This document shows positions 47,753 to 59,774 of a stretch of DNA of 64,000 nt, one piece after another (position 1 is the first letter of the stretch; each line of letters starts with the position of its first letter). The stretch is from Salvia splendens (lineage: Eukaryota > Streptophyta > Magnoliopsida > Lamiales > Lamiaceae), in contig NC_056038.1 of NCBI RefSeq assembly GCF_004379255.2, forward strand, positions 30,988,061 through 31,052,060, in the 5' to 3' direction. The position numbers were made by a program, and so were the translations under genes. The notes beneath the pieces were generated by a model. It worked only from the letters and a program-made list of their open reading frames with translations, had not been told where the DNA came from and made no database searches.

Positions 47753-48830
47753 TGTAAAAATCATGGATTAAATATGCCCGGTCAATGGATTTTGACCAAA
47801 TAATAAATGTGACGAGACATTTAATTTTGTGAAATTAAATGACATAGCGTCGTTCTACATTTTACGTAGGTAAATGTAGTATATTCACTTTCTCAAATCC
47901 GATTTCCGGTGAGTGAGAAATAGTGGATTAAAGTTGGGCATAATTAGCTTTTAATTAAAGCTTAGAGTTGGAGCTTAGGGAATAATTAACTAAGTGTTAA
48001 TTATCCCACATTGGAGGATTAACACATCTTTAATGTGTATAAATTAAGTGACTTTATGTTACTTAATAATTATAGTGGACCAAGATGGGTGAAAGAGCCC
48101 ACACGCGCGCACACGCGCGCGCCGCCGCCGCCGCCCGCCCGCCCGAGCCCGAGCACGTGCTCGTGCTCGTGGTCGCGGTCGCGGGCCCCGGGCCCCGGGC
48201 CCGGGCCCGAGCCCGAGCCCGAGCCCGATCTCGATCTCGATCTTGGCCCAAACTATTCTTTTTGGACCACCGCCGAGTCAGCAATCCAAGTGGCTTGACA
48301 CGTCGTCAAGCGAGGCACAGTCACGGTTGCCACGTGAGAAATCCACACGCTCCACACACGGGTGGCACATTACAGCCACACGCCTGTAACCGACGTCGGT
48401 TACGTTTTTGCCATGATGAGCCTTCAATGGCTGGTTGACCCTGCATGATGGTTGGCCTATAAATAGGCTAGCCATACCACTGCATTAGGACACACACCTA
48501 CAAGCATTCTCTGCATAAGCTCTCTCCCTCTCCCTGCATTGTCTTTCTGTCGAAGCTCTGCCCTCTCCTCCATCCCGTTCGCCGGAGCTCTGCTGATTGC
48601 GGTGCTGCATCAGAAGAGACGTAGCCGTTTTACCTTTGGGGACGACACGCCAAACCGAGAGCACTACCGGGGCGTATCTCGTCTTGCGGGAAGAGGCCTC
48701 CTCGACTCGGCTGTCATAGCATACTGGTTTAGTTGTTTCATTTTCGTTGTAACTTCAGTTCTTTTTTGTATTCCTTCTTTTGGGTTGTATTACGCCCGGT
48801 TTTGTTATCTTGTAATCCCAGAAACCAACA
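47753..48830 (+). repeat. Copia C 5' LTR
   Basis: 1078 bp. TATAAATA at 48458-48465 is the likely promoter, followed by a CT-rich leader. GC-rich simple sequence (GCGC, GCCGCC, GCCCGA, GATCTC words) lies at 48105-48243. The 3' flank ATCGCAAGACGAGATAACTT does not match the usual TGGTATCAGAGC primer site. Confidence 0.9.
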
Positions 48831-48918
48831 ATCGCAAGACGAGATAACTTGCCTTTGAAGGAATTTGGACTTCTAAACTGAACTAAAACTTTCGAAATAT
48901 TAAACACCTTTGCTGGAG

Positions 48919-51900
48919 ATGTCTACCGACTCCAACACCGCCGCTGCCACCACCGCCGCCGCCATTCCCTCCACCATGGCGACCACTGGACCGGTCAACA
49001 CTTCATCGGCTCCCTCGATGATGCCAACTCCCGGCTTCCCAGCTGCCTCATCCACCGTCCCTTGGGTTTGGGACAACCCCTTCGGGGCGTCCACTGGTTC
49101 CACCTTTGGTGGTTCGGTTGGTTCCACTTTTAGTGGTTCCTTCGGATCCTTTAATGGATCGAGTGTTGGTGCCTTCGGGCTCAATACTAGTGTTGGATCT
49201 TTCGGGATCAACACGAATGCTGGGGCCTTCGGGTCTCATGCGGGTGCTAGTCCCTTCGGGGCTGGTACGACCATGGCGGGCTCTATGCCCAACATGAATG
49301 GTGGGGGCTCTATGCCCAACCAAGTTGTTGGCTCCTTCGGGGGCAACGGAATTGGTTCCTTCCAAGGACCAACTGCGGCACCTTTGGCACCAAGAATGAT
49401 GCCACCTGCCGAGAAGCCACCAAAGTTTGGAGGATCTGACTTCAAGCGGTGGTACCAGAAGATGTTGTTCTACTTGACAACATTGGGCGTCGCCAACTTC
49501 CTCACGGAGAACGAGCCGCCCGCACCAAGCGACCAAGAGACTAGGCTCGAAGTCATGGCAGATTATGAAGCTTGGAGGAAAGGAGATTACCTTTGTAAAA
49601 ATTTCATTCTAAGTGCTTTAGATGATAGTTTGTACAATGTATACTCCAATGTAACCACATCTAAACAAATGTGGGAAAACCTAGAAAAGAAGTATAGCAT
49701 AGATAATGCTGCAGGGACGGAACAAGTTGTAGCATCCAAGTTTATGGACTACAAAATGGTCGACTCTCGACCCGTCATGGAGCAAGTCCAAGAGCTCCAA
49801 ATGATCATCCACTCATTAGTGGCTGAAGGGATGACCTTGCCCGATAAATTCCTAAGGTGCACGATCATTGACAAGCTCCCTCCAAGTTGGAAGGACTTCA
49901 AGAGTTATCTCAAGCACAAGCGAAAGCAGATGACCCTTGAAGACTTGATCGTGAAGTTGCGCATTGAGGCCGACGTGCGCAAAAGTGATCAGAAGGCTAA
50001 AGGCTTCACCCCAAATGAAGCCAAAGCCAACCTGTTGGAGCGGGGCGGTCCCTCCAACAAACGCCCTCGCCCAAACCGTCCAAATGACAAAGGGAAGGGA
50101 AAGCAGCCTTCAAAGAAGTTTGAAGGCGACTGCTACAAATGTGGCAAACCGGGCCACTTTGCCAAAGACTGCCGCAGCAAGAAGAAGAAGCCGGCAGCCC
50201 ACGTCGTTGAGAAGGAGTTCAAGGACTGGGATGAGAACGACCTCATTGCAGTGGTCACTGAAGAGGTTAACCTTGTTGATAACAAGGGAGGCTGGTACAT
50301 CGACACCGGCGCTACTGCTCATGTTTGCTCCGACAGGAGCAAGTTTGCCTCCTACACTGCTGTTGAAGGGAGGAAGATCAACATGGGGAATCAAGCATCG
50401 TCCGAAGTCCTCGGCGTTGGCAACGTGATTCTCATGATGACGTCTGGCCTAACTATCACTTTGAAGGATGTGCTGCATGTCCCGGACATCCGCAAGAACC
50501 TAGTGTCAGGATCAATACTAGTTAATAAAGGGTTTAAACTTGTATTTGAGTCCGATAGGTTTGTCTTGTATAAGTTTGGAAAATCCATCGGAAAAGGTTA
50601 TGTAACCGATGGGCTTTTCAAGCTTAGTATAGCAACTCGAAGTGTTGCGAAGCCATTGGCCAATAAGAATAAAGCATCTATTTCCTCTTATTTGATTGAG
50701 TCTTCAAATTTGTGGCATTGTAGATTGGGACATGTAAATTCAAAAGCCATTAAAAGATTAGTAAATTTAGATTTACTAAAGGCTAATGAATTGGATATCC
50801 AAGATAAATGTGAAATTTGTCTTGAAGCAAAAATGACTAAGTTGCCGTTTCACTCGGTTGAACGAAGCACAAAACCCCTTGAATTAATTCACACGGATGT
50901 ATGTGATTTAAAGATGTTGCAAACTAGAGGTGGTAAAAAGTACTTTATCACTTTCATAGATGATTGCACAAGATATTGCTACATTTATCTTTTAAGAAGC
51001 AAAGATGAAGCAATAGAGGCGTTCAAAAATTATAAGAACGAAGTTGAGAATCAACTTGGTTGTAAAATCAAAATGATTCAAAGCGATAGAGGAGGCGAAT
51101 ATGTAGCCCCGTTTGAGGAGTTATGCAACGCAAGTGGTATAATTCATCAAACAACTGCTCCATATTCACCACAATCTAATGGTGTTGCAGAACGCAAGAA
51201 TCGAACTCTAAAAGAGATGATGAATGCACTGCTACTCAGTTCAGGATTACCACATAACATGTGGGGGGAAGCTGTTTTGACAGCAAACTATATCTTGAAT
51301 AAAATCCCTCTCAAAGGAAAAGATGTTACTCCTTATGAGTTGTGGAAGGGAAGGAAGCCATCCTACAAATACCTCAAAGTGTGGGGGTGTTTGGCAAAGG
51401 TGATGGTTCCTCCGCCCAAAGAAGTTACAATCGGACCTAAGACGGTTGATTGCATCTTCATTGGATATGCACTTAACAGTAGTGCATATCGATTTGTTGT
51501 TCACAAGTCTGAAATATCGACTATCACAGTAGGAACAACAATTGAGTCGAGGAATGCTGTATTTCTCGAAAATACCTTTCCTTGCAAAGATAAGGAAAAA
51601 GTATCAACCAATTCTGAGACAAGAATTGAAGAAGCCACTAGTTCTAAACAAGTGGAAGAAGAAGCCACTAGTTCTAAATCAACAGATGCGGAACCTGAAT
51701 CGCGCAAGCGTGCAAGGCCCGATCCAAAAGATACAGTACTAAGACGTGGTAATAGAGTCAGAACACCAAAAACTTTTGGTCCTGACTACATTGCTTTCAT
51801 GTTGGATGAAGAACCAACATCGATAAAAGTAGCCTTTGCTGGCCCAGACGGGCTGCATTGGAGAGAAGCTGTTCAAAGCGAAATTGATTCAATTTTGCTG

Positions 51901-53353
51901 AACCACACATGGGTGTTGGTTGATTTGCCCGAAGGTGCTAAACCTTTAGGATGCAAATGGGTTCTTAAAAGAAAGTTTAAGGCCGATGGAACAGTTGATA
52001 AGTATAAAGCCCGATTAGTAGTAAAGGGTTTTTAAACAAAAAGAAGGACATGACTTCTTCGATACCTATTCACCTGTAACAAGGATTACATCTATCCGGG
52101 TGCTTCTCGCTATTGCTGCATTGCACAATCTCGAGATTCATCAAATGGATGTAAAGACCGCATTTCTGAATGGTGAACTAGAAGACGAAATCTACATGGA
52201 ACAACCCGAAGGGTTTGTAGTACCTGGACAAGAGAAAAAGGTATGCAAGCTCGTGAAATCCCTATATGGATTGAAACAAGCGCCATTGCAATGGCACTTG
52301 AAGTTTGATAATGTGATGTTATCAAATGTGTTTAAAATCAACGAGTGCGACAAATGTGTCTACATCAAGAGCACTAATAACGGTCATGTTATAGTGTGTC
52401 TCTACGTTGATGATATGTTAATCTTGGGTAGCAACACTCAAGTAATTAACGATACAAAGGCCATGTTAAAGAGAAACTTTGACATGAAAGACATGGGTCT
52501 AGCCGATGTAATTCTTGGAATGAAGATTCTAAGAACGAATGATGGAATCATCTTAACACAATCACATTATGTTGAGAAGATATTGAATAAATTCAAAGCC
52601 TATGATGGCGCGCCGGTTAAGACTCCAATTGAACTCGACGTTCACTTGAGCAAAAACAAAGGCGAGCCCGTTGCATAAGAAGAGTATGCACGGGTCATCG
52701 GGTGCATTATGTACTTGACTAATTGCACTCGACCTGACATTGCTTGTGCCGTGAACAAGTTAAGTCGTTACACGAGCAATCCAAGCAAAGAGCATTGGAG
52801 AGCTCTTGTGAGGGTTTTGAGATATTTAAAACACACTCAAAATCTTGGGCTACACTTCTCGAGATACCCCCCGGTGCTTGAAGGGTACTGTGATGCCAAT
52901 TGGATATCCGATAATAGAGACTCACTTTCGACAAGTGGATACGTCTTTACTATTGGGGGTGGTGCTGTATCGTGGAAATCCACAAAACAGACATGTATAG
53001 CCCGATCAACAATGGAATCGGAGTTCATTGCCTTGGATAAGGCTGGTGAGGAAGCCGAGTGGCTTAAGAACTTCCTTGAAGACATTCCATGTTGGTCTAA
53101 GCCAGTGCCACCAGTGCTGATTCACTGCGATAGCCAAGCGGCTATTGGAAGGGCAAACAATGGTTTCTATAACGGTAAGTCTCGACATATACGTCGACGA
53201 CATAACACCGTGAGACATTTGATCACAACAGGGGTGATTACAATTGACTATGTGAAGTCAATAGATAATCTAGCGGATCCGCTAACCAAAGGGTTAAACC
53301 GTGATCAAATGAATAAGTTGCTAGAGGGAATGGGTTTGAAATCCACAAACTAA
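48919..53353 (+). pseudogene. Copia C gag-pol polyprotein, one frameshift and one stop
   Basis: ATG at 48919. Residues 1-150 form an unusual Gly/Ser/Phe-rich region with eight FG dipeptides. Then come Gag ([20 protein letters not shown] onward), a CCHC knuckle ([14 protein letters not shown], about 50131), protease ([12 protein letters not shown], about 50293), GAG-pre-integrase ([17 protein letters not shown]), integrase (HTDVCD, DDCTRY, DRGGEY, then [17 protein letters not shown]), reverse transcriptase ([21 protein letters not shown], then YVDDMLILGS near 52404) and RNase H ([30 protein letters not shown]). The frame is lost at a T run at 52029-52033, inside reverse transcriptase, giving TAA at 52033. 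A second in-frame TAA is at 52676-52678. The final stop is 53351-53353. Just two lesions in about 1,470 codons, so it died recently. Confidence 0.93.
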
Positions 53354-53918
53354 AGAATTGTCATAGTGGTAACCCAACCATGATGACTGGAGATCCCAAG
53401 AACTTGGTTCAAAGGGACAACTAAGCTATGAGAGTTCATGGAAAACACTCAAACTATATCTATTCCCTAGAGAGCAATAGAGTGTTGGAGAACTTGCCTC
53501 GTGGTAAAGGCTAAGTCTATGACTTTTAATGGTTCTTAAGGATCTCAAAGAGATGGAATTCTCAAAGAGACCAAGTATGGCAAGGTACTTGACTAAGAAT
53601 CACCTACGTAAGTGCGAAGTGTGGTCGCTTCATAAAAAACGCACTTATGAATCCAAAGTGGTGTCCAAGACCGCAATGGACACAAAACGTGAGAACGGAT
53701 GAGGTTGAGGTGTTTAAGTGTTAACACCATTGTCTCGGTGCACGCCGTGGGGGATTAGTTCAAAGCATCGCGCTACTAAGCCGCCTGTGTATCCGATGGT
53801 GTCGACTATGGAGGGTTCAAAGTCAACAACTACCTATCCTTATGCTTATATACCTCGCGAGGGTTGAGCTTGTGTCTGCATGCATATGCATTCGGCTATT
53901 TCCACTCATGTGGGGGAT
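53354..53918 (+). other. Copia C 3' untranslated internal region
   Basis: No coding frame between the pol stop and the right LTR. It ends with TGTGGGGGAT, the polypurine tract that primes plus-strand DNA synthesis. Confidence 0.7.
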
Positions 53919-55113
53919 TGTAAAAATCATGGATTAAATATGCCCGGTCAATGGATTTTGACCAAATAATAAATGTGACGAGACATTTAATTTTGTGAAA
54001 TTAAATGACATAGCGTCGTTCTACATTTTACGTAGGTAAATGTAGTATATTCACTTTCTCAAATCCGATTTCCGGTGAGTGAGAAATAGTGGATTAAAGT
54101 TGGGCATAATTAGCTTTTAATTAAAGCTTAGAGTTGGAGCTTAGGGAATAATTAACTAAGTGTTAATTATCCCACATTGGAGGATTAACACATCTTTAAT
54201 GTGTATAAATTAAGTGACTTTATGTTACTTAATAATTATAGTGGACCAAGATGGGTGAAAGAGCCCACACGCGCGCACACGCGCGCGCCGCCGCCGCCGC
54301 CCGCCCGCCCGAGCCCGAGCCCGTGCACGTGCACGTGCTCGTGCTCGTGGTCGCGGTCGCGGGCCTCGGGCCCCAGGCCCGGGCCCGGGCCCGAGCCCGA
54401 TCCCGATCTCGATCTCGATCTCGATCTTGATCTTGATCTTGATCTTGGGCTTGGACTTGGACTTGGACTTGGACTTGGACTTGGATCTTGGCAATTGGTC
54501 TTTGGGTGGTCTTTGGGCTTGGTGCTTGGCCCAAACTATTCTTTTTGGACCACCGCCGAGTCAGCAATCCAAGTGGCTTGACACGTCGTCAAGCGAGGCA
54601 CAGTCACGGTTGCCACGTGAGAAATCCACACGCTCCACACACGGGTGGCACATTACAGCCACACGCCTGTAACCGACGTCGGTTACGTTTTTGCCATGAT
54701 GAGCCTTCAATGGCTGGTTGACCCTGCATGATGGTTGGCCTATAAATAGGCTAGCCATACCACTGCATTAGGACACACACCTACAAGCATTCTCTGCATA
54801 AGCTCTCTCCCTCTCCCTGCATTGTCTTTCTGTCGAAGCTCTGCCCTCTCCTCCATCCCGTTCGCCGGAGCTCTGCTGATTGCGGTGCTGCATCAGAAGA
54901 GACGTAGCCGTTTTACCTTTGGGGACGACACGCCAAACCGAGAGCACTACCGGGGCGTATCTCGTCTTGCGGGAAGAGGCCTCCTCGACTCGGCTGTCAT
55001 AGCATACTGGTTTAGTTGTTTCATTTTCGTTGTAACTTCAGTTCTTTTTTGTATTCCTTCTTTTGGGTTGTATTACGCCCGGTTTTGTTATCTTGTAATC
55101 CCAGAAACCAACA
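53919..55113 (+). repeat. Copia C 3' LTR with expanded simple-sequence tract
   Basis: 1195 bp. It matches the 5' LTR outside 54300-54530, where (GATCTC)n, (GATCTT)n and (GGACTT)n hexamer runs are longer, plus a copy of CTTTGGGTGGTCTTTGGGCTTGG. All 117 extra bases lie in this tract. Confidence 0.9.
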
Positions 55114-55356
55114 ATTATATGGAATCCCATTAAAAGTCCGCAATTTGCGATTTACTGGGGAGCTATTGTGCTGGCCATAAAAATTTAACGACTTGCTGAG
55201 TTTGCAAGATATGCGAACCTAGAGCCTCGTTGGCTAGCCACTATGTTCCGGAAAGTTATTAACGACTCGCTTGCGAGCGTTTATATTCGGTTTTAAGTTT
55301 TATTTGTAAATTCAAATTTTCGCGTACATCTCATTTTCCTTATTTTCTACTAATGA

Positions 55357-56020
55357 GTGTATATTTTAATGCGGATATTAGTCGGCCAAAAGAAAGATTA
55401 ATATTTGACACGAGATACGCATATACTTATGGTAATAAATACGTGACAATTATTCAATTTTCGTGTGAGTATTGTGATGCCAAAAGGTGGATACTACTTA
55501 ACATGATCTTATTGTCAGTGTTTAACCACTGTAAGGAGGTTGCCATTTACAAATCCATATTACTGTCAAAAGAGTTGATGTGGATGTTGTGCTCGGAATC
55601 TCGTAATGTTTTACTAATGTTCAATGTAGATTAGTCGAAGCATGACGTTGCAAAAGTAACCTCTCTTGTCTAGACTTCTTTATTGCTAATGTTAGGACAG
55701 TATGTGTGTGTGTATTTTAATGCGGATATTAGTCGGCCAAAAAAAAAGATTAATGTTTGGCACGGAATACATATATACATGTGGTGATAAATACGTGATA
55801 ATTGTTCAATGTTCATGTGAGTAGTGTGATGCCAAAAGGTGGACACTACTTGACCAGATCTTATTGTCAGTGTTTGATCACTACGATGAGGTTACCAATT
55901 ACAAGTTCATATTATTGTCAAAAGACTTGGTATGGATGTTGTGTTGGTACCTCGAGATGTTACCTTTTTATTTGGATTTTATTATGTGAGCATGACAACT
56001 ATTTTGATTTTTTGTTCTCT
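55357..56020 (+). repeat. 351-bp direct duplication inside Copia B
   Basis: TATTTTAATGCGGATATTAG starts both units (about 55362 and 55713). The units share CGGCCAAAA, GATGCCAAAAGGTGGA and TCTTATTGTCAGTGTTT at roughly 80% identity, so this duplication is old and lies upstream of the gag start. Confidence 0.75.
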
Positions 56021-56028
56021 GTTAAGTC

Positions 56029-58915
56029 ATGATGTCTGCTTCTATAGTTTCTTCAAATATAAACAATATATCAATGTTAAATGGGTCAAATTATAAGACT
56101 TGGAAAGATAATATTTTGATTACTCTGGGTTGCATGGATCTAGATTACGTGCTAAGGACCGAGCAATTTATTTCTCGTATGGATAGTAGTACTCTTGATC
56201 AAAGGAGAAACTATGAGAAATGAAAATGCTTGAATCGCGTAAGTCTAATGATCATTAAGTATAGCTTCCTAGAAGCCTTTCGAGGTACTACATCTTAGAA
56301 TATTACTAAGGTCAGAGAATATCTTGCCAAAATTGAGGAACGTTTTGTGAAAAACGATATGGTTGAGACAAGCGTGTTTGATCTCAATAAAGCATATAAG
56401 GGCAAGGGCAACATAAGGGAGCACATTATGAAAATATCTCATGTTGCTTCACTTAAGCTTGAATTCTAAAGACTTGTTTTTGCATTTGGTGTTGCACATC
56501 TGGTCAGTATCTCAAGAAATAAAGTAAAGGGAATTAAGAGAAAGTGTCTTGAGAATGCTACTATGGATAAGGGTTTGTCACAAAAGAAACAACATAAGGA
56601 TAATGACAGTTGTTTCTTTTGTAGTAGACGTGGATATAAAAAGAAGAATTGCTACAAATATCACTCATGGCGTACAAAGGAAGTTTCAATTCTTGTTTTG
56701 GTTTGTTCTGAAGTTAATTTGGATTTAGTCCCTAGTGGTATATAGTGGATAGATTATGGTGCTACTGCTCACATAAGGTTATCAATACAAGGCTGTCTGA
56801 GCTGTCGAAAGTCAATTGATGGTGAAAGATACATCTATGTGGGATAAGACAAATCGGTGGAAGTATAGACTATTGGGCATTGTAGATTGTTATTAAAGAC
56901 GGGAATTATTCTAGTTTTGAAGGATACTTTATTGTACTGGCAGAATTTGGTTTCTATTTCTGCTTAGAACAAATTTTGTTTCTCTTGTTCATTTAGAAAT
57001 AGTAAGTTTCTTCCTTTAAATAATTCCGATATTATGGACACTGTTATGTTAAGTGTCTATGACAATCTTTACATGCTTAATTATGTTACTTCATATTCAG
57101 AAGCTTTATATGTTAAATCAAAAGGGACTAGACAAAAATTAAATAATAAAAATTCAGTAATTTATGGCACAAGCGTTTAGGTCATATCTCAAAATAAAAA
57201 TTGAGAGACTTGTGTCAGATGGTATGTTGAATACACTTATCTTTTCAAATGCTGATTTGTGGGTTCAATGTATCGAAGGAAAACAGATCAAACATTGGAA
57301 CTAGGTGCCAGTACATTTTTAGTCATTCCCTTCAGATTCTTGGAATGCTCAACAATATTTTATATTAATCATAGACGATTGTTCTCATTATGGGTACCTA
57401 TATTTAATCCATCAATATTATGAGGTTCTGGACAAGTTCAAAATATTCAGGGCTGATGTTGAGCTCCAACTCAACAAAGGCATTAAGAAAGTCAAATCTG
57501 GTCGTGGTGGCGAATACTACGACAGAAATGAATACTCAAGTGAACAATGTCAAAGACCTTTTGCCCTCTATTTGGAAGAGTGTGGGATCGTCCTTTAGTA
57601 CACCATGCCGGAATCGCCTAGCATGAGTGGTGTAGCTAAAAGACGAAATAAAACACTTAAAGATATGTGAAGGAGTATGATTTATCATTCTTCCTTGTCG
57701 CATTCGCTTTAGGGAGAGACATTAAAGACTGTAGCATATATTATCACTTTGGTCATCCAGAAAAATTTAGAGGTTTTTAAATTTTATGATCCCACAAAAG
57801 GAACTAATTTTTGGGACGAGAAATATAGTATTCCTTGAGGATGTTGAGTTTGGGGGGAAGAATTTAATGAGTGACATTATTTTTGAGGGGGTGTCTGTAT
57901 CGACACGTACTACTACTTCTGACAATGTTTAGGTATCAATTACTATTATTGAAGAAGAAGCAGATTAAGAACCTCAATATGATAATGTTGTCAACGTTCA
58001 CTCTCATGTGGATGAGATCATTTAAAGTCAATCTCAACAACCTCAATTAAGACTCTCGTCAATGGTACCGCAAATTTTATGAAGCAATTCTTTCATTTGG
58101 ATTCAGAAAGAATGCTATTGATGGTTGTGTATCACAAGTTTAGTGGGAGCAAATGCATTTTCTTGGTATTATATATCAATGACACATTGATTGTGATTAA
58201 TGATAAGGATATGTTGCACTAACACCAAGAATTTTCTCTCGAAGAAATTTGTGATGAAAAGTCTTGGGGAAGCCTCTTTTGTATTTGAAATCGAAAGAAA
58301 TAATTTTTGATTGTCACAGAAGGGATATAGTGAAAAGATGCCTAAAGTATTTGAGATGCATAATTGCAAGTAAAGAGATACCCCTATGGCTAAGGGAGAC
58401 AAATTTAGTCTCATTCAGTGCCCTAAGATAAATCTTAAGATTCAGAAAATGCAAAAAGGGCTCCATATGCTTTAGCTATTAGGAGCCTAATGTGTGCTCA
58501 AGTATGTATTAGATAAAATTTGGTTCATATTGTTAATATGTTGGGCAGAGATCTCAGTAATCCGGTATGGATCATTAGGAAGCAGCAAAGCGGGTTATGA
58601 GATATTTATAGAGATCTAAGCATTACATGCTCACATACAGAAAATCAAATCATTTGAAGAGATCATTATGTATTTTGATTCTGATTTTGTTAGATGTCAA
58701 TACAGTAAAGGATCCATTTTAGGTTACGTGTGTCTGTTGGCTGTGGAACCATTTCGTGGAGAAGTGCTGAGCAAACACGTGTAGCTACTTCTGGCATGAC
58801 AACAGAATTCGTAACTTGTTTTGGGCATCTAGTTATTGAATATGACTACAAAATTTTGTCACTATGCTGCATATTGTTAAAGGTTTTGAAAGACCACTTA
58901 GTTACGTTGTGACAA
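56029..58915 (+). pseudogene. Copia B gag-pol relic, many stops
   Basis: The ATG at 56029 opens a Gag N-terminus (SMLNGSNYKTWKDNILITLG). A knuckle relic, CFFCSRRGYKKKNC, lies near 56605 and has lost its His. Further along, SGRGGEYYDR-like integrase sequence (about 57500) and an RNase H piece (GCGTISWRSAEQTRVATSGM, about 58738) lie in shifted frames. Stops and frame changes occur every one or two hundred bases, so no protein can come from it. It is the internal part of the element whose LTRs lie at 46598 and 59538. Confidence 0.75.
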
Positions 58916-59537
58916 TAACTATGCGGTATTATATTCTAAAACAACATGAGGCTCCTAGTTGTTAAATAAAGTGTTCGGAATGGACAAGTACATATAGAGC
59001 ATAAGGGAACGGATTTGATGATAACAAATATGTTCATTAAGGAACTATCACCCAAGTTCTTTCATGGGCATGTAGCCTGAATGGGTGTTATGTTATTTAA
59101 GGGTACTTTCGTTCAGTGAGAGTAGTTTTGGTTATTGCTCTATATCGTGTTTTTGAACATACAGTTATAAAACTCATGTTATTCTCTACAGAAATAAAGT
59201 ATTATGTTTTGTCCATTACTTGTGTAATTTGGTTTTGGTTTTGGTTTTGGTTTGATTTCATTAATGATTTGGGAGGACCAGTTGGAAATAGACATGTATG
59301 ATCATCTTGCATGAAATTTTCATGCTACAGTCCATAATTGATTTGTTGTTGATTATATTTGCATATGTGATTACTGATGGGTTTAATCATGAAAAAAAAT
59401 GGTGACTGCCTCTTTAGTTCTATGCCGGTATGGTGGATAATAAGATTGTTCGGGAATACACTATGTGATAGCATATTTGAGCATTCATTCGGTTTGTAAA
59501 CATTTATTTGGAGTCATGTGTTGCCCAAATGGGAGAT

Positions 59538-59774
59538 TGTTAGAAATTTGGGCTTCCACATGACTAATTTAATGTGTATGGTTATTTTTCAGTTGTCCAA
59601 CTAAAGTGATCCAATAAAGATTAAGTTTGGACTAAAAGTGTATTCATTTGTTATGGAAATAAGTGTAGATACCATATGTGATTTTCTATTTGATGAGAGA
59701 CCGAATAGAAATTAATGGGTCTTATATTTATATAAATATAAGATTAGGTTATGGTCCCCAGACGTTAGAAGAAA
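59538..59774 (+). repeat. Copia B 3' LTR (truncated)
   Basis: It matches 46598-46833 with about a dozen differences and stops at GTTAGAAGAA. Unrelated DNA follows, so no target duplication can be checked. Confidence 0.85.

Larger units (their letters stand above)
47753..55113 (+). mobile_element. Copia C: young Ty1/copia element with ATTAT target duplication
   Basis: LTRs 47753-48830 (1078 bp) and 53919-55113 (1195 bp), both TGTAAAAATC...AACCAACA. ATTAT flanks the element exactly on both sides (47748-47752, 55114-55118). The LTRs appear identical by eye apart from a simple-sequence tract that accounts for the 117-bp difference. A purine tract TGGGGGAT precedes the right LTR. It sits inside the internal region of Copia B. 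Gag-pol is almost complete. Confidence 0.95.
46598..59774 (+). mobile_element. Copia B: old Ty1/copia element split by Copia C
   Basis: 5' LTR 46598-47030 (433 bp, TGTTAGAAATTTGG...TTTCAACA), primer site TGGTATCAGAGCC at 47033-47045 (initiator tRNA-Met), internal DNA 47031-47752 and 55119-59537, purine tract AAATGGGAGAT, then a partial 3' LTR 59538-59774 matching the first 237 bp of the 5' LTR. The LTR copies differ at roughly one base in 15 and pol is riddled with stops, so this is older than Copia C. Confidence 0.9.

Noticed and set aside
48063..48438. Arg/Ala/Asp repeat proteins from the Copia C LTRs (also 54201-54581)
   Set aside because: They are translations of hexanucleotide simple sequence in U3, in every frame and both strands. 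The two LTR copies give different lengths.
48539..48847. 102-residue frame in the Copia C LTR leader (repeated at 54822-55133)
   Set aside because: It lies in the transcribed leader of the LTR without a domain and is interrupted differently at the LTR borders. No evidence for a gene.
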